Positions 40,909 through 52,660 of a stretch of DNA of 64,000 nucleotides are shown here, piece after piece. How positions within the stretch are numbered: the first letter of the stretch is position 1; the number at the start of each line of letters is the position of its first letter. Source of the stretch: Cedecea neteri (GTDB taxonomy: Bacteria; Pseudomonadota; Gammaproteobacteria; Enterobacterales; Enterobacteriaceae). The position numbers and the translations under genes were made by a program. Where the stretch lies: NCBI RefSeq assembly GCF_000758305.1, contig NZ_CP009458.1:1178001-1242000 (forward strand). Direction: 5' to 3'. Under the pieces are notes generated by a model. The model was given only the letters and a program-made list of their open reading frames with translations. It was not told the origin of the DNA and ran no database searches.

Positions 40909-43341
40909 ATGAGTGTTTCAGCACCAGCAGGGACGCCGGTTCGTCAACTGCACAAGTTTGGGGGCAGCAGTCTTGCCGATGTGAAATGTTACCTGCGCGT
41001 GGCGGGTATCATGACCGAATATTCCAGACCGGGTGACATGATGGTGGTTTCGGCCGCCGGCAGTACCACTAACCAGTTGATTAACTGGCTCAAGCTGAGC
41101 CAGAGTGACAGGCTTTCCGCGCATCAGGTGCAGCAAACGCTGCGCCGCTATCAGAGCGATTTGATCAGCGGCCTGCTGCCGCCGGAAGTGGCCGATGGCC
41201 TGATTGCCGGGTTTATCCACGACCTTGAGCGCCTTGCTGTTCTGCTCGACGGCAAAATGACCGATGCCGTTTATGCCGAAGTGGTTGGCCATGGGGAAGT
41301 GTGGTCGGCGCGTTTGATGGCCGCTGTGCTGAATCAGCAGGGCGTTGAAGCCGCGTGGCTGGACGCCCGTGATTTTATGCGCGCTGAACGTGCGGCTCAG
41401 CCACAGGTTGACGAAGGCCGTTCCTGGCCGCTGCTGCAAAACTTGCTTGCCCAGCACCCGAATAAACGCCTGGTCGTGACCGGCTTCATCTGCAGCAACG
41501 AAGCTGGTGAAACTGTTCTGCTGGGACGTAACGGTTCTGACTATTCAGCGACGCAGATTGGTGCGCTGGCTGGGGTTTCTCGCGTAACTATCTGGAGCGA
41601 CGTGGCTGGGGTTTACAGCGCCGATCCGCGTAAAGTGAAAGATGCCTGCCTGTTGCCTCTGCTGCGTCTGGATGAAGCCAGCGAGCTGGCCCGTCTCGCC
41701 GCGCCGGTACTGCACGCCCGTACATTACAGCCTGTATCCGGCAGTGATATCGACTTGCAACTGCGCTGCAGCTACTCGCCAGAGCAAGGTTCGACCCGCA
41801 TTGAACGCGTTCTGGCGTCCGGCACAGGTGCCAGAATTGTGACCAGTCACGACGATGTTTGCCTGATCGAATATCAGGTGCCGTCGCATCAGGATTTCAA
41901 GCTGGCGCAAAAAGAGCTGGATCTGATCCTCAAGCGTGGTCAAGTGCGTCCGCTGTCGATTGGCGTGCACCCCGATCGTAATCTGCTGCAGCTTTGCTAC
42001 ACCTCGGAAGTTGCCAACAGCGTGTTGCAACTTCTCCAGAACGCCAGTTTGCAGGGCGAGCTTCGCTTGCGTGAAGGCCTGGCGCTGGTGGCGATGGTCG
42101 GGGCCGGCGTTTGCCGCAACCCGCTGCATAGCCACCGCTTCTGGCAGCAGTTGAAAGATCATCCCGTGGAGTTTATCTGGCAGTCGGAAGACGGCATTAG
42201 CCTGGTGGCCGTGCTGCGCGTAGGCCCAACGGAAAGCCTGATTCAGGGGCTACACAAGTCGCTGTTTCGTGCGGAGAAGCGTATTGGTCTGATGCTGTTT
42301 GGTAAAGGCAACATCGGTTCCCGCTGGCTTGAACTGTTTGCCCGCGAACAGGAAATACTCTCCGCCCGTACCGGGTTTGAATTTGTGCTGGCTGGCGTGG
42401 TGGACAGCAGCCGTAGCTTGCTGAATTACGAAGGTCTGGATGCCAGTCGCGCGTTGGCCTTCTTCAATGATGAGGCCGTTCAGCAGGACGAAGAGTCGCT
42501 GTTCCTCTGGATGCGGGCTCATCCGTATGATGATTTAGTGGTACTGGACGTGACCGCCAGCGAGCAACTCGCCGATCAATACCTGGACTTCGCCAGTCAT
42601 GGCTTCCATGTGATCAGCGCCAACAAGCTTGCCGGCGCGGGGAACGGCCAGAAGTATCGACAGATTCGTGATGCGTTTGAGAAAACGGGCCGGCACTGGC
42701 TGTATAACGCCACGGTGGGCGCAGGGCTGCCGGTTAACCATACGGTTCGCGACCTGCGCGACAGCGGCGATGCTATTTTGGCTATCAGCGGTATTTTCTC
42801 GGGGACGCTTTCATGGCTGTTCCTGCAGTTTGATGGCACCGTACCGTTTACTGAACTGGTTGATCAGGCCTGGCAACAGGGGCTAACCGAGCCGGATCCG
42901 CGCGTTGACCTGTCAGGTAAAGACGTCATGCGTAAGCTGGTGATCCTGGCCCGCGAAGCGGGTTATGACATCGAGCCGGATCAGGTTCGCGTGGAATCGC
43001 TGGTGCCTGCAGGTTGTGAAGGCGGCTCCATTGACCATTTCTTTGAAAATGGTGATGAGCTGAACGAGCAAATGCTGCAGCGGCTTGAGGCCGCGCAGGA
43101 GATGGGACTGGTGCTGCGTTATGTGGCCCGGTTTGATGCGAACGGCAAGGCGCGCGTAGGGGTTGAAGCCGTGCGGGCAGAGCATCCGCTGGCCGCTCTG
43201 CTACCGTGTGACAACGTCTTTGCGATTGAAAGTCGCTGGTACCGTGACAACCCTCTAGTGATCCGCGGACCTGGTGCCGGTCGCGATGTTACCGCCGGGG
43301 CCATCCAGTCCGATCTGAACCGTCTGGCACAATTGCTGTAG
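40909..43341 (+). CDS. metL: Bifunctional aspartokinase II / homoserine dehydrogenase II
   Basis: An 810-residue fusion enzyme. The N-terminal aspartokinase begins 'LHKFGGSSLADVKCYLR' and contains 'GFICSNEAGETVLLGRNGSD'. A regulatory linker (about 270-450) precedes the homoserine dehydrogenase, whose NAD site is 'LMLFGKGNIGSRWLELF' at about residue 460, with 'TEPDPRVDLSGKDVMRK' as the catalytic segment. It supplies homoserine for methionine and is repressed by MetJ rather than inhibited by amino acids. It follows metB by 2 bp. Confidence 0.97.
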   Translation: MSVSAPAGTPVRQLHKFGGSSLADVKCYLRVAGIMTEYSRPGDMMVVSAAGSTTNQLINWLKLSQSDRLSAHQVQQTLRRYQSDLISGLLPPEVADGLIAGFIHDLERLAVLLDGKMTDAVYAEVVGHGEVWSARLMAAVLNQQGVEAAWLDARDFMRAERAAQPQVDEGRSWPLLQNLLAQHPNKRLVVTGFICSNEAGETVLLGRNGSDYSATQIGALAGVSRVTIWSDVAGVYSADPRKVKDACLLPLLRLDEASELARLAAPVLHARTLQPVSGSDIDLQLRCSYSPEQGSTRIERVLASGTGARIVTSHDDVCLIEYQVPSHQDFKLAQKELDLILKRGQVRPLSIGVHPDRNLLQLCYTSEVANSVLQLLQNASLQGELRLREGLALVAMVGAGVCRNPLHSHRFWQQLKDHPVEFIWQSEDGISLVAVLRVGPTESLIQGLHKSLFRAEKRIGLMLFGKGNIGSRWLELFAREQEILSARTGFEFVLAGVVDSSRSLLNYEGLDASRALAFFNDEAVQQDEESLFLWMRAHPYDDLVVLDVTASEQLADQYLDFASHGFHVISANKLAGAGNGQKYRQIRDAFEKTGRHWLYNATVGAGLPVNHTVRDLRDSGDAILAISGIFSGTLSWLFLQFDGTVPFTELVDQAWQQGLTEPDPRVDLSGKDVMRKLVILAREAGYDIEPDQVRVESLVPAGCEGGSIDHFFENGDELNEQMLQRLEAAQEMGLVLRYVARFDANGKARVGVEAVRAEHPLAALLPCDNVFAIESRWYRDNPLVIRGPGAGRDVTAGAIQSDLNRLAQLL

Positions 43342-43350
43342 TTTCTTGCC

Positions 43351-43379
43351 CGCACTCTCTTGCTTCGTGAGAGAGTGCG
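43351..43379 (+). terminator. metBL terminator
   Basis: CGCACTCTCT and AGAGAGTGCG form a perfect 10-bp stem with a 9-nt loop, starting 10 bp after the metL stop. The following T tract (CTTGTCTGT) is weak, so the stem may also act as a 3' stabiliser. Confidence 0.7.
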
Positions 43380-43485
43380 CTTGTCTGTACGTCTTTTTCT
43401 CCGCTTCTCCTGAAAAAAATTCATCTTATGTGAGAATTCCTCCACATTTTGTGGTGACATTTTCATTGACGGCTTTCGCCTTTTC

Positions 43486-43525
43486 GGTCATCTTTCTATC
43501 TGGACGTCTAAACGTCTGGATAGCA
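43486..43525 (+). promoter_or_regulatory. MetJ operator upstream of metF
   Basis: Five contiguous 8-mers can be phased: GGTCATCT, TTCTATCT, GGACGTCT, AAACGTCT, GGATAGCA. The two central boxes match the AGACGTCT consensus at seven and seven positions counting near-matches; the outer ones are degenerate, as in E. coli metF. The array ends 46 bp before the metF ATG. Confidence 0.82.
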
Positions 43526-43559
43526 ATAAAACGCCACCACACGATAACGATGCGATTGA

Positions 43560-44462
<903 letters not shown>

Positions 44463-44478
44463 ACATTGATTTCACATA

Positions 44479-44514
44479 AAAAAAAGCCCCGTTCATAAGT
44501 GAGCGGGGCTTTTT
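44479..44514. terminator. Terminator between metF and eptC
   Basis: AAAAAGCCCCG pairs with CGGGGCTTTTT around an inner TTCA/TGAG extension, with T5 on plus and A-rich sequence on the other side. It can serve both convergent genes. Confidence 0.9.
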
Positions 44515-44533
44515 GCTTTATGGGCTAAGAGCG

Positions 44534-46267
44534 TTACTGATTACTGCCGCTATCGCCGTAAGGCAGTGAATCGTAATCCCGCAGCGCATTTTTCTCATAC
44601 GGGTTGCCAATCCAGCGGGTCGCTTCGACAAACTGCGGGCTGGCGATGGCTCGCGTCGCGTCGTAGCCGTCATAGCTTAAACCGGCCAAATCAGACCAGG
44701 TATGAATCAGTTCTGAGCTGCTGTATTTGCGGTTTATATCTCCCGAGAAGTCACGCGGGTGGGCCTGCTGCCAGGTCGGTGACGTCCAGACGATGAACGG
44801 GATGGTGTACATATGGCGCGTTGGATTGCTTTCGTTACGGCCCTGAGTCTGGTGCGGCGGCGTGTCGTAAACCTCTTCCCCGTGATCGGAGAAATAAAGC
44901 AGGAAACCGTTAGGATCGCTGGCCTTGTAGTCTTTGATCAGCGTGGAAACCACGTGGTCGTTAAACAGGTTGGCGTTATCGTAGCTGTTGTAGGATTCTT
45001 GCTGATCTTTGGTTAGCCCTGCCGGTAAATCGTCCGTTTTACCATCAAACTTGTTCCAGTTTTCAGGGTAGCGGAAGTCGTACCGAATGTGCGTGCCGAG
45101 CAGGTGCACGATAATGAATTTCTTCGGAGCAGGGTCGGCCAGAACCTCTTTAAACGGCGCGAGGACGTTGGTGTCGTATTCGCGTGCGCTCTGGGTACGC
45201 TGCTGGTTCATATAGTATTGTTTGTCGGTCTGCTTTGAGAACACGGTCAGCATGGTGTTGCGTTCTGTCATGGTCTGCTGATTGGTGATCCAGAATGTTT
45301 TGTACCCGGCCTGCTTCATCAGGTTCATCAGCGAAGGCTTAGTCAGGTAGAGGTCAGGATCTTTCTCGTCGGCAAACGTCAGCGCCTGCTGCAGAATTTC
45401 AATGGTGTAAGGACGTGAAGTGACGACGTTATTAAACACTGTCATTTGCGGGTCAGTTTTATGCAGCTCATCCAATTCCGGCGTGGTCTGGCGATGGTAG
45501 CCGTAAAGGCTCATGCGGCCACGCTGTGTTGACTCCCCAATAACCAGCACCAACGTGCGCGGCGCGTTACCGGAAGTATCTTTCAGGTTAGCTAAAGGCG
45601 GCAGGGCATTGTTGGACATTAGCAGGTTATTCAGGCTGTCCAGCTGCTGGCGGTATTCGGTATAGGCAACGATAAACTGCCAGGGTGCCGCAGGCTCAAG
45701 GCGAGAAGAAATGCTTGAGAACGAGTCGGCGATGCTGCGTTTATTGATAAGGCACTCTTTACCCACCGGATTCAACACCAGGCCAAACAGAATGGCGAAT
45801 GAAACCAGCCAGCGCCACGGGTTTGGAATATAGACCGGCCGCAGGCGTGTCCAAAGAAAGATGGCGACCAGCGTATAGGCAAGCGTAATCAACAGCAGTT
45901 TCAGGCTGAAATACTGGCTAAGGTATTCGCTGGCTTCGTTGGCGTTTGTTTCGAACATTACAAACAGAACGCTTTGTGAAAACTCCTGGCCATAGACAAC
46001 GTAATAGCCCAGAGCGGCAACTGAGGCTGCCCAAAGGATCACGCCGATAACGGCGGCAATAATGCGCGTGCGCTGTGGAAACAGGAAAACAGGAATAAAC
46101 CACAGGGAACTAAACAGCAAGGAGTCACGAAGACCCGTTGTACCACTGTAGCCTGTCGTTAATATGGCAATCTGCAAAACCGAGGAAAAATACCAAAAGT
46201 AGAGTAAAACCCATCCAAGGGCTTTAATGCTGAACTTGCGTTCAGACTGTTTCAGTGTGAAGTGCAT
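44534..46267 (-). CDS. eptC: Phosphoethanolamine transferase EptC (CptA)
   Basis: A 577-residue inner-membrane protein. Four to five N-terminal transmembrane helices (about 14-165) are followed by a periplasmic alkaline-phosphatase-like sulfatase domain. The catalytic Thr247 lies in 'LVIGESTQRGRMSLYGYHR'; other zinc ligands are in 'FSDHGEEVYDTPPH'. The family moves phosphoethanolamine from phosphatidylethanolamine to LPS; E. coli EptC modifies heptose I of the core, so it ties in functionally with the waa genes at the left edge. It lies downstream of ppc on the same strand. Confidence 0.93.
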   Translation of the reverse strand: MHFTLKQSERKFSIKALGWVLLYFWYFSSVLQIAILTTGYSGTTGLRDSLLFSSLWFIPVFLFPQRTRIIAAVIGVILWAASVAALGYYVVYGQEFSQSVLFVMFETNANEASEYLSQYFSLKLLLITLAYTLVAIFLWTRLRPVYIPNPWRWLVSFAILFGLVLNPVGKECLINKRSIADSFSSISSRLEPAAPWQFIVAYTEYRQQLDSLNNLLMSNNALPPLANLKDTSGNAPRTLVLVIGESTQRGRMSLYGYHRQTTPELDELHKTDPQMTVFNNVVTSRPYTIEILQQALTFADEKDPDLYLTKPSLMNLMKQAGYKTFWITNQQTMTERNTMLTVFSKQTDKQYYMNQQRTQSAREYDTNVLAPFKEVLADPAPKKFIIVHLLGTHIRYDFRYPENWNKFDGKTDDLPAGLTKDQQESYNSYDNANLFNDHVVSTLIKDYKASDPNGFLLYFSDHGEEVYDTPPHQTQGRNESNPTRHMYTIPFIVWTSPTWQQAHPRDFSGDINRKYSSSELIHTWSDLAGLSYDGYDATRAIASPQFVEATRWIGNPYEKNALRDYDSLPYGDSGSNQ

Positions 46268-46361
46268 ACTCTTGCCTGTGCTATAAAATTATCATTAACC
46301 GTAATGAGAAAACCTTAAGTAAGCCTTAGTTATGAACGCTACGGTGGCTTGTACTCACGAA

Positions 46362-46386
46362 AAAAGCCACCCATTACTGGGTGACT
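46362..46386 (-). terminator. Orphan terminator between ppc and eptC
   Basis: On the minus strand GTCACCCA and TGGGTGGC (one G-T pair) form an 8-bp stem with loop GTAA, followed by T6. It lies about 180 bp beyond the ppc terminator and about 95 bp before eptC, with no gene in between that it would obviously end. Confidence 0.75.
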
Positions 46387-46563
46387 TTTGCGCACAATAT
46401 AGAAATGTGTCGGAATAATGACAGCGGAATTTCGAGCTTGTTCCGGGGATATTTATGCGGCCAATACTTTTGGATTTTTTGTTGTTTATTTGTTGAAGAT
46501 GGCGGGGTAAATAAACGTGTTAAGTACGCTTAATAGCGATGAGCGCTTTCACTGGTTAGAAAT

Positions 46564-46588
46564 AAAAACCCCCCGCATTTGCGGGGGC
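46564..46588 (-). terminator. ppc terminator
   Basis: On the minus strand CCCCCGC and GCGGGGG form a 7-bp stem around a 4-nt loop, followed by T5. It lies 20 bp after the ppc stop. Confidence 0.93.
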
Positions 46589-46607
46589 TTGATGAAGCTA
46601 AAAAGTC

Positions 46608-49259
46608 TTAGCCGGTATTACGCATCCCGGCGGCAACCCCGGCGATGGTGACCATCAAGGCTTGCTCTACTCGGGCATCAGGCGCTTCGCCTTTTTCTTC
46701 CGACTGGCGTGAACGGTGCAGCAGTTCGGCCTGCAGGACGTTCAGTGGATCGGTATAGATATTACGTAGGGTAATGGACTCGGCAATCCACGGTAAATCT
46801 TCCATCAGGTGCGAGTCGTTGGCGATATCCAGCACGACTTTGATGTCGGCTTCCAGCTGGTCACGCAGCTGTTTACCCAGCTTCCACAGCTCAGGCTTCA
46901 CCAGGCGCTGATCATAGTATTCCGCCAGCCAAAGGTCGGCTTTGGCAAACACCATCTCCAGCATGCCGAGGCGAGTAGAGAAAAACGGCCAGTCGCGGCA
47001 CATTGTTTCCAGCTCGCTTTGCTTGCCTTCTTCCACGACTTTCTGCAGCGCCGCACCTGCGCCCAGCCAGGCTGGCAGCATCAGGCGGTTTTGGGTCCAG
47101 GCGAAGATCCACGGAATCGCACGTAAAGATTCTACCCCGCCGTTTGGACGACGTTTGGCTGGGCGAGAGCCCAACGGTAGTTTGCCCAGTTCCAGCTCCG
47201 GCGTGGCGGAACGGAAATACGGCACGAAGTCTTTGTTCTCGCGAATATAGCCGCGATACATCTCGCACGATGTCGCGGAAAGTGAGTTCATGATCTGAAT
47301 CCACTCTTTCTTCGGCTCCGGCGGCGGCAGAAGGTTAGCTTCAAGAATCGCGCTGGTGTAGAGAGACAGGCTGCTGATGGTGATTTCCGGCAGGCCGTAT
47401 TTAAAGCGAATCATCTCGCCTTGCTCGGTGACGCGCAGGCCGCCTTTCAGGCTTCCCGGCGGCTGAGAAAGCAGGGCTGCGTGGGCTGGCGCACCGCCGC
47501 GGCCGATGGAGCCGCCGCGCCCGTGGAATAACGTCAGGGCGATACCTGCTTTCTCGCAGGTTTTGATCAGCGCATCTTGTGCTTCGTACTGCGCCCAGGA
47601 TGCAGCCATTACGCCTGCGTCTTTCGCCGAGTCGGAATAGCCAATCATCACCATCTGTTTGCCCTGGATAAAGCCACGGTACCAGTCGATGTTCAGCAAC
47701 TGGGTCATGACATCGTCGGCGTTATTCAGGTCGTCGAGGGTTTCGAACAGCGGCGCAACCGGCAGGGCGAAGGTACAGCCCGCTTCTTTCAGCAGCAGGT
47801 GAACGGCCAGCACGTCGGACGGTGTTTTTGCCATCGAAATAACGTAGGCAGCAATGGAACCGCGTGGCGCTTCGGCCACCACTTTGCAGGTTTCCAGCAC
47901 TTCCTGAGTGTCAGCGCTTGGCTCCCACTGACGAGGCAACAGAGGGCGCTTGGAGTTCAGTTCGCGGATCAGGAAGGCTTGTTTATCGGCCTCTGACCAG
48001 CTCTCGTAGTCGCCGATGCCAAGATAGCGGGTCATTTCGCCCAGCGCTTCGCTGTGGCGGGTGCTTTCCTGACGAATATCAATACGTACCAGCGGCACGC
48101 CGAAGCATTTCACGCGGCGCAGGGTGTCCAGCAACTGCCCGTTAGCAATGATGCCCATGCCGCAGGCCTGCAAGGATTGATAACAGGCGTAGAGCGGATC
48201 CCAAAGCTGCTCGTTTTGAATGAGCAGGCCTTCCGGCTTCGGCAGGCGCTGGCCTTTCAGTCGGGCTTCAAGCCAGGCCTGGGTGGAGAGCAGCTGCTGG
48301 CGCAGGCCTTTCATGATGTGGCGGTAAGGTTCCTGTCCAGCATCCGGCCCTGCCAGTTCGCTAAGCTCAGCCGTGCATTCCACCATCGACAGCTCGGAAA
48401 CCAGCACCGCGATATCGCGCAGGAACAGGTCAGTGGCTTTCCAGCGGCTGAGCAACAGGACGTGACGGGTGATGTCGGACGTTACGTTCGGGTTACCGTC
48501 GCGGTCGCCGCCCATCCAGGAGGTAAAGCGTACCGGAACGAAATCCACCGGCAGCTTGTAATTCAGATTCTCTTCGAGCTGTTCGTTAAGCTCACGCAGG
48601 TAGTTTGGCACCCCTTCCCAGAGGCTGTTTTCTACCACCGCAAAGCCCCATTTGGCTTCGTCGACCGGAGAAGGGCGATGCTTACGAATTTCGTCGGTAT
48701 GCCATGCCTGAGCAACCAGCTGGCGCAGGCGGCGCATGATTTGGTTGCGCTCGTAGTCGGCGAGATCGCTGTGGTCGAGCTGCTTAAGGCAGCTGTTTAC
48801 TTCGACCAGTTTGTGAATCAGGGTGCGGCGGGTGATCTCAGTGGGGTGAGCTGTGAGCACCAGCTCCAGAGAGAGAGACTCAACGGCTGCGCGAATGTCC
48901 GCTTCGCCAATGCCCGGCTGGTTTTTTAGTTTTTGCAGCGTTTTAGCGATAACTTCCGGGTTGCTGGCCGCTTCGCCCGTCGCGGAGATGCTGTGGTACT
49001 GCTCAGCGGTGTTGGCAAGATTAAGAAACTGGCTAAAGGCGCGGGCGACGGGGAGCAGTTCATCATTTGAAAGGTTCTGCAGCGTGCTCAGCAGCTCCTG
49101 ACGATTGGCTTCATTACCTGCGCGGGAGGACTTGGATAACTTACGGATCGTTTCTACGCGGTCGAGAATATTTTCCCCCAGCGCATCTTTGATGGTATCT
49201 CCGAGCAGTTTTCCGAGCATGCTGACATTACTTCGCAAAGCAGAATAGCGTTCGTTCAT
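46608..49259 (-). CDS. ppc: Phosphoenolpyruvate carboxylase
   Basis: An 883-residue enzyme, the same length as in E. coli, that carboxylates PEP to oxaloacetate to refill the TCA cycle. The catalytic His lies in '[13 protein letters not shown]' (about residue 138). The glycine-rich PEP loop is '[14 protein letters not shown]', and the C-terminus ends 'AAGMRNTG'. The ATG at 49259 gives [17 protein letters not shown]; an in-frame start 15 bp upstream is not supported. It has its own terminator and a 235 bp A+T-rich upstream region. Confidence 0.98.
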   Translation of the reverse strand: MNERYSALRSNVSMLGKLLGDTIKDALGENILDRVETIRKLSKSSRAGNEANRQELLSTLQNLSNDELLPVARAFSQFLNLANTAEQYHSISATGEAASNPEVIAKTLQKLKNQPGIGEADIRAAVESLSLELVLTAHPTEITRRTLIHKLVEVNSCLKQLDHSDLADYERNQIMRRLRQLVAQAWHTDEIRKHRPSPVDEAKWGFAVVENSLWEGVPNYLRELNEQLEENLNYKLPVDFVPVRFTSWMGGDRDGNPNVTSDITRHVLLLSRWKATDLFLRDIAVLVSELSMVECTAELSELAGPDAGQEPYRHIMKGLRQQLLSTQAWLEARLKGQRLPKPEGLLIQNEQLWDPLYACYQSLQACGMGIIANGQLLDTLRRVKCFGVPLVRIDIRQESTRHSEALGEMTRYLGIGDYESWSEADKQAFLIRELNSKRPLLPRQWEPSADTQEVLETCKVVAEAPRGSIAAYVISMAKTPSDVLAVHLLLKEAGCTFALPVAPLFETLDDLNNADDVMTQLLNIDWYRGFIQGKQMVMIGYSDSAKDAGVMAASWAQYEAQDALIKTCEKAGIALTLFHGRGGSIGRGGAPAHAALLSQPPGSLKGGLRVTEQGEMIRFKYGLPEITISSLSLYTSAILEANLLPPPEPKKEWIQIMNSLSATSCEMYRGYIRENKDFVPYFRSATPELELGKLPLGSRPAKRRPNGGVESLRAIPWIFAWTQNRLMLPAWLGAGAALQKVVEEGKQSELETMCRDWPFFSTRLGMLEMVFAKADLWLAEYYDQRLVKPELWKLGKQLRDQLEADIKVVLDIANDSHLMEDLPWIAESITLRNIYTDPLNVLQAELLHRSRQSEEKGEAPDARVEQALMVTIAGVAAGMRNTG

Positions 49260-49458
49260 ATGACTCCAGCCCAATCTATTATGTAACTTAATTTCACCCG
49301 TGAAGGTTCAACACCGCCTTTTATAAAGCCACGTCATAAACCATTCGTCAATTGCTACGAAATCGTTTCAGCAAACGAGGAAATGACGCGAATTTATGAA
49401 ATTTAATTACCAACTTCGCTCATAAGCATTTCTTATAGGAATAGCGATTATTCCAGAT

Positions 49459-49484
49459 TAAAAAGGGGGTAAAACCCCCTTTTA
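49459..49484 (-). terminator. argE terminator
   Basis: AAAAGGGGG and CCCCCTTTT form a 9-bp stem with a 5-nt loop (49461-49483). On the minus strand it starts 12 bp after the argE stop and is followed by T-rich sequence. Confidence 0.88.
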
Positions 49485-49494
49485 CCGCGATTAA

Positions 49495-50646
49495 TTAATG
49501 CCAGCAAAAATGATGTACTACCTGAGTAATTAACTCCCGGGTTGGCTTGATGAAGCGGGTATCAATGTATTCATCCGGCTGGTGCGCCTGGTTGATGGAG
49601 CCTGGACCAAGCACCAGCGTTGGGCACACAGTCTGGATAAATGGTGCTTCAGTGCAGTAGTTCACCACTTCCGTTTGCGCGCCGAGCAGTTTCTCAACGA
49701 CCTGCACGAGCTGGTGGTCCGGCGGGCATTCGTAGCCTGGAATCGGCGGATGAAGTTCAGAGACCGTCAGGCGGCCAGGCCAGCGCTGGCTTACGGGTTC
49801 TAATGCTTCAGTCAGTAAACCGTTCAGATCGTTTAATGTCATGCCCGGCAGTGGGCGAATGTCCATGTGAAGTTCGCAACATGCACAAATGCGGTTTGCC
49901 GCGTCGCCGCCGTTAATGTGCCCGAGGTTGAGGGTTGGATACGGTACGGTGAAGGCATCATGGTGATAGCGATCTTTCAGGGTATTGCGCAGCGTGAGGA
50001 TATGGCCGATGGCATCATGCATCAGTTCAATAGCGTTGACGCCGCGCGCGGGATCGCTCGAGTGGCCGGACTGCCCCAGAATACGAATGGCGTTAGACAA
50101 GTGGCCTTTGTGCGCGCGTACCGGCTGTAAAGATGTTGGCTCACCGATGATCGCGCAGTCCGGGCGCAGTGAGGTTGTTTCAGCGAAATAGCGTGCACCC
50201 GCCATGGTGGTCTCTTCATCGGCGGTGGCCAGGATGTAGAGCGGTTTTTTCAGGGTTGTCACATCCACGTCGCGCAGCGCATCCAGAATGAACGCGAAAA
50301 ACCCTTTCATATCGGCAGTACCCAGGCCGTAAAGCTTGTTGTCGTGCTCGGTCAGGGTAAACGGGTCCCGCGTCCAGCGGCCATCGTCGAACGGCACGGT
50401 ATCGGTGTGCCCCGCCAGCAGCAGGCCGCCAGCCCCCTGGCCACTGCTCGCCAACATGTTGAATTTATTGCGAGTGCCTGGCACTGGCTGAATTTCGACG
50501 TTAAAACCGAGGTCGCGGAACCAGCCGGCCAGTAAATTGATTAAAGACTCATTGCTTTGATCCAGCGCGCTGTCGGTGGCGCTGATGGAAGGTGTCGCGA
50601 TCAGGGCGCGGTAGATCTCGATAAAAGGCGGTAATTTCATCTTCAC
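49495..50646 (-). CDS. argE: Acetylornithine deacetylase
   Basis: A 383-residue M20-family metallohydrolase identical in length to E. coli ArgE. Zinc ligands lie in '[17 protein letters not shown]', '[13 protein letters not shown]' and '[15 protein letters not shown]', the last containing the general-base Glu. It releases ornithine from N-acetylornithine. It is divergent from argCBGH, sharing a control region with paired ARG boxes. Confidence 0.97.
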   Translation of the reverse strand: MKMKLPPFIEIYRALIATPSISATDSALDQSNESLINLLAGWFRDLGFNVEIQPVPGTRNKFNMLASSGQGAGGLLLAGHTDTVPFDDGRWTRDPFTLTEHDNKLYGLGTADMKGFFAFILDALRDVDVTTLKKPLYILATADEETTMAGARYFAETTSLRPDCAIIGEPTSLQPVRAHKGHLSNAIRILGQSGHSSDPARGVNAIELMHDAIGHILTLRNTLKDRYHHDAFTVPYPTLNLGHINGGDAANRICACCELHMDIRPLPGMTLNDLNGLLTEALEPVSQRWPGRLTVSELHPPIPGYECPPDHQLVQVVEKLLGAQTEVVNYCTEAPFIQTVCPTLVLGPGSINQAHQPDEYIDTRFIKPTRELITQVVHHFCWH

Positions 50647-50672
50647 TGTTGACAGGCCTTAGGTTAGGATAG

Positions 50673-50711
50673 TATCAATATTCATGCATTAATTGTGAAT
50701 AAAAATACAAT
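50673..50711. promoter_or_regulatory. Paired ARG boxes (ArgR operator) of argE / argCBGH
   Basis: Two 18-bp sites are separated by 3 bp, the usual ArgR spacing: 50673-50690 (three mismatches to WNTGAATWWWWATTCANW) and 50694-50711 (one mismatch, ATACA for ATTCA). They lie in the 186 bp divergent region, so arginine-bound ArgR can repress both arms as in E. coli argECBH. Confidence 0.85.
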
Positions 50712-50832
50712 AACGTTGAGCGTAAAGGAACAGTTAAGCGTTCCGGTGAATAAAAAACCACGCTAACGGACGTGGGTGAAAGCGTCAGGCTGGCACTCTG
50801 AGCAGACCGAAAAGACAAGGTGAACGACCCAG

Positions 50833-51837
50833 ATGTTGAATACGCTGATTGTGGGTGCAAGCGGTTATGCAGGCGCAGAGCTTGTAAGCTATTTGAATCG
50901 CCATCCTGATATGAACATAACCGCTTTGACGGTTTCAGCGCAAAGTTCAGATGCAGGAAAATTGATATCTGATTTGCATCCGCAGTTAAAGGGCATTGTT
51001 GATCTGCCATTGCAGGCGATGTCCGACATCAGCGAGTTCAGCGAAGGCATGGATGTGGTGTTCCTCGCCACCGCCCACGAAGTCAGCCACAACCTGGCCC
51101 CGCAGTTCCTGGCGGCAGGCTGCGTGGTGATCGATCTCTCCGGCGCGTTCCGCGTTAACGACGCGGCGTTCTATGAGCGTTATTACGGTTTTACTCACCA
51201 GCATCCTGATCTGCTGGAAAAAGCGGTTTATGGCCTGGCCGAATGGCAGGGCGCTGCGCTCAAAGAGAGCAATTTAATCGCCGTGCCGGGCTGCTACCCG
51301 ACGGCGTCTCAGCTGGCGCTGAAGCCGCTGATCGACGCCGATCTGCTGGATTTGAACCAGTGGCCGGTGATCAACGCCACCAGCGGCGTCAGCGGTGCCG
51401 GGCGCAAGGCCGCGATTTCCAACAGCTTCTGCGAAGTCAGCCTGCAGCCTTATGGCGTGTTTAATCACCGTCATCAGCCAGAAATTGCCACCCATCTTGG
51501 CGCGCCAGTGATTTTCACCCCGCACCTCGGCAATTTCCCGCGTGGCATTCTGGCGACGATTACTTGCCGCCTGAAAGCTGGCGTTACACAGCAGCAGATC
51601 GCGGAGACGTTTACCCAGGCCTACGGCGACAAGCCGCTGGTTCGCCTGTACGAAAAAGGCGTGCCGGCGCTGAAAAATGTGGTTGGCCTGCCGTTCTGCG
51701 ACATCGGCTTTGCCGTGCAGGATGAGCATCTGATTGTTGTTGCCACCGAGGATAACCTGCTGAAAGGTGCCGCGGCGCAGGCAGTGCAGTGTCTTAATAT
51801 TCGTTTTGGCTTCGCCGAAACGCAGTCCCTTATTTAA
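50833..51837 (+). CDS. argC: N-acetyl-gamma-glutamyl-phosphate reductase
   Basis: A 334-residue dehydrogenase of the arginine pathway. The NADP motif '[17 protein letters not shown]' is at residues 5-21, and the catalytic Cys lies in '[14 protein letters not shown]' near residue 154. '[12 protein letters not shown]' is a substrate-site motif. It is the first gene of argCBGH; argB starts 17 bp after its stop. Confidence 0.97.
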   Translation: MLNTLIVGASGYAGAELVSYLNRHPDMNITALTVSAQSSDAGKLISDLHPQLKGIVDLPLQAMSDISEFSEGMDVVFLATAHEVSHNLAPQFLAAGCVVIDLSGAFRVNDAAFYERYYGFTHQHPDLLEKAVYGLAEWQGAALKESNLIAVPGCYPTASQLALKPLIDADLLDLNQWPVINATSGVSGAGRKAAISNSFCEVSLQPYGVFNHRHQPEIATHLGAPVIFTPHLGNFPRGILATITCRLKAGVTQQQIAETFTQAYGDKPLVRLYEKGVPALKNVVGLPFCDIGFAVQDEHLIVVATEDNLLKGAAAQAVQCLNIRFGFAETQSLI

Positions 51838-51853
51838 CCGTCGGTCGGGTGAA

Positions 51854-52630
51854 ATGATGAATCCTTTAATTATCAAATTGGGCGGCGTGCTGCTGGATAG
51901 CGAAGAAGCGCTGGAGCGCCTGTTTACCGCGCTGGTGAATTACCGTCAGTCCCATCAGCGTCCGCTGGTGATTGTCCACGGTGGCGGTTGCCTGGTGGAT
52001 GAGCTGATGAAAAAGCTGGCGCTGCCGGTGGAAAAGAAAAATGGCCTGCGTGTGACGCCTGCCGACCAGATTGACATTATTACCGGTGCGCTGGCTGGCA
52101 CGGCCAACAAGACGCTGCTGGCCTGGGCGAAGAAGCATGGCATTAACGGCGTTGGCTTGAGCCTTGGCGACGGAGATAGCGTCACTGTGACCCAGCTTGA
52201 TGAAGCGCTTGGCCATGTTGGTCTGGCTAAGCCGGGTTCGCCAAAACTGATTAATACGCTGCTGGAAAATGGATTCCTGCCGATTGTCAGCTCCATCGGT
52301 GTGACCACTGAAGGCGAGCTAATGAACGTCAATGCGGATCAGGCGGCAACGGCGCTGGCCGCAACGCTCGGCGCGGATTTAATCCTGCTCTCTGATGTGA
52401 GCGGTATCCTGGACGGTAAAGGTCAGCGCATCGCCGAGATGACAGCGGCCAAAGCTGAGCAGCTGATTGAGCAAGGCATTATTACCGACGGCATGATTGT
52501 GAAAGTGAATGCGGCGCTGGATGCGGCCCGTACCCTGGGGCGTCCGGTGGATATTGCCTCGTGGCGCCACGCGGATCAGCTACCCTCTTTATTCAACGGT
52601 GTGGCTATCGGCACCCGGATTCTGGCATAG
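51854..52630 (+). CDS. argB: Acetylglutamate kinase
   Basis: A 258-residue amino-acid kinase that phosphorylates N-acetylglutamate. The glycine-rich ATP loop is '[11 protein letters not shown]', with '[14 protein letters not shown]' and '[14 protein letters not shown]' further on. Two adjacent ATG codons (51854 and 51857) are possible starts; the first matches the E. coli length. GGGTG lies about 5 nt upstream. argG follows 30 bp downstream. Confidence 0.96.
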   Translation: MMNPLIIKLGGVLLDSEEALERLFTALVNYRQSHQRPLVIVHGGGCLVDELMKKLALPVEKKNGLRVTPADQIDIITGALAGTANKTLLAWAKKHGINGVGLSLGDGDSVTVTQLDEALGHVGLAKPGSPKLINTLLENGFLPIVSSIGVTTEGELMNVNADQAATALAATLGADLILLSDVSGILDGKGQRIAEMTAAKAEQLIEQGIITDGMIVKVNAALDAARTLGRPVDIASWRHADQLPSLFNGVAIGTRILA

Positions 52631-52660
52631 ACAAAGAATAGTTTTAACAAGGACAAGACA

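Larger units (their letters stand above)
46268..46607. other. Intergenic spacer between ppc and eptC
   Basis: This 340 bp gap has no convincing protein gene. It holds the ppc terminator (46564-46588), an A+T-rich middle stretch (46390-46560), the orphan terminator (46362-46386), and presumably the eptC promoter in the last 95 bp. The middle could encode a small minus-strand RNA ended by the orphan terminator, but no strong promoter is evident by eye. Confidence 0.5.

Noticed and set aside
48054..48929. A 291-codon plus-strand frame opposite ppc
   Set aside because: It lies wholly inside conserved ppc, has no recognisable domain, and its composition is that of an antisense frame.
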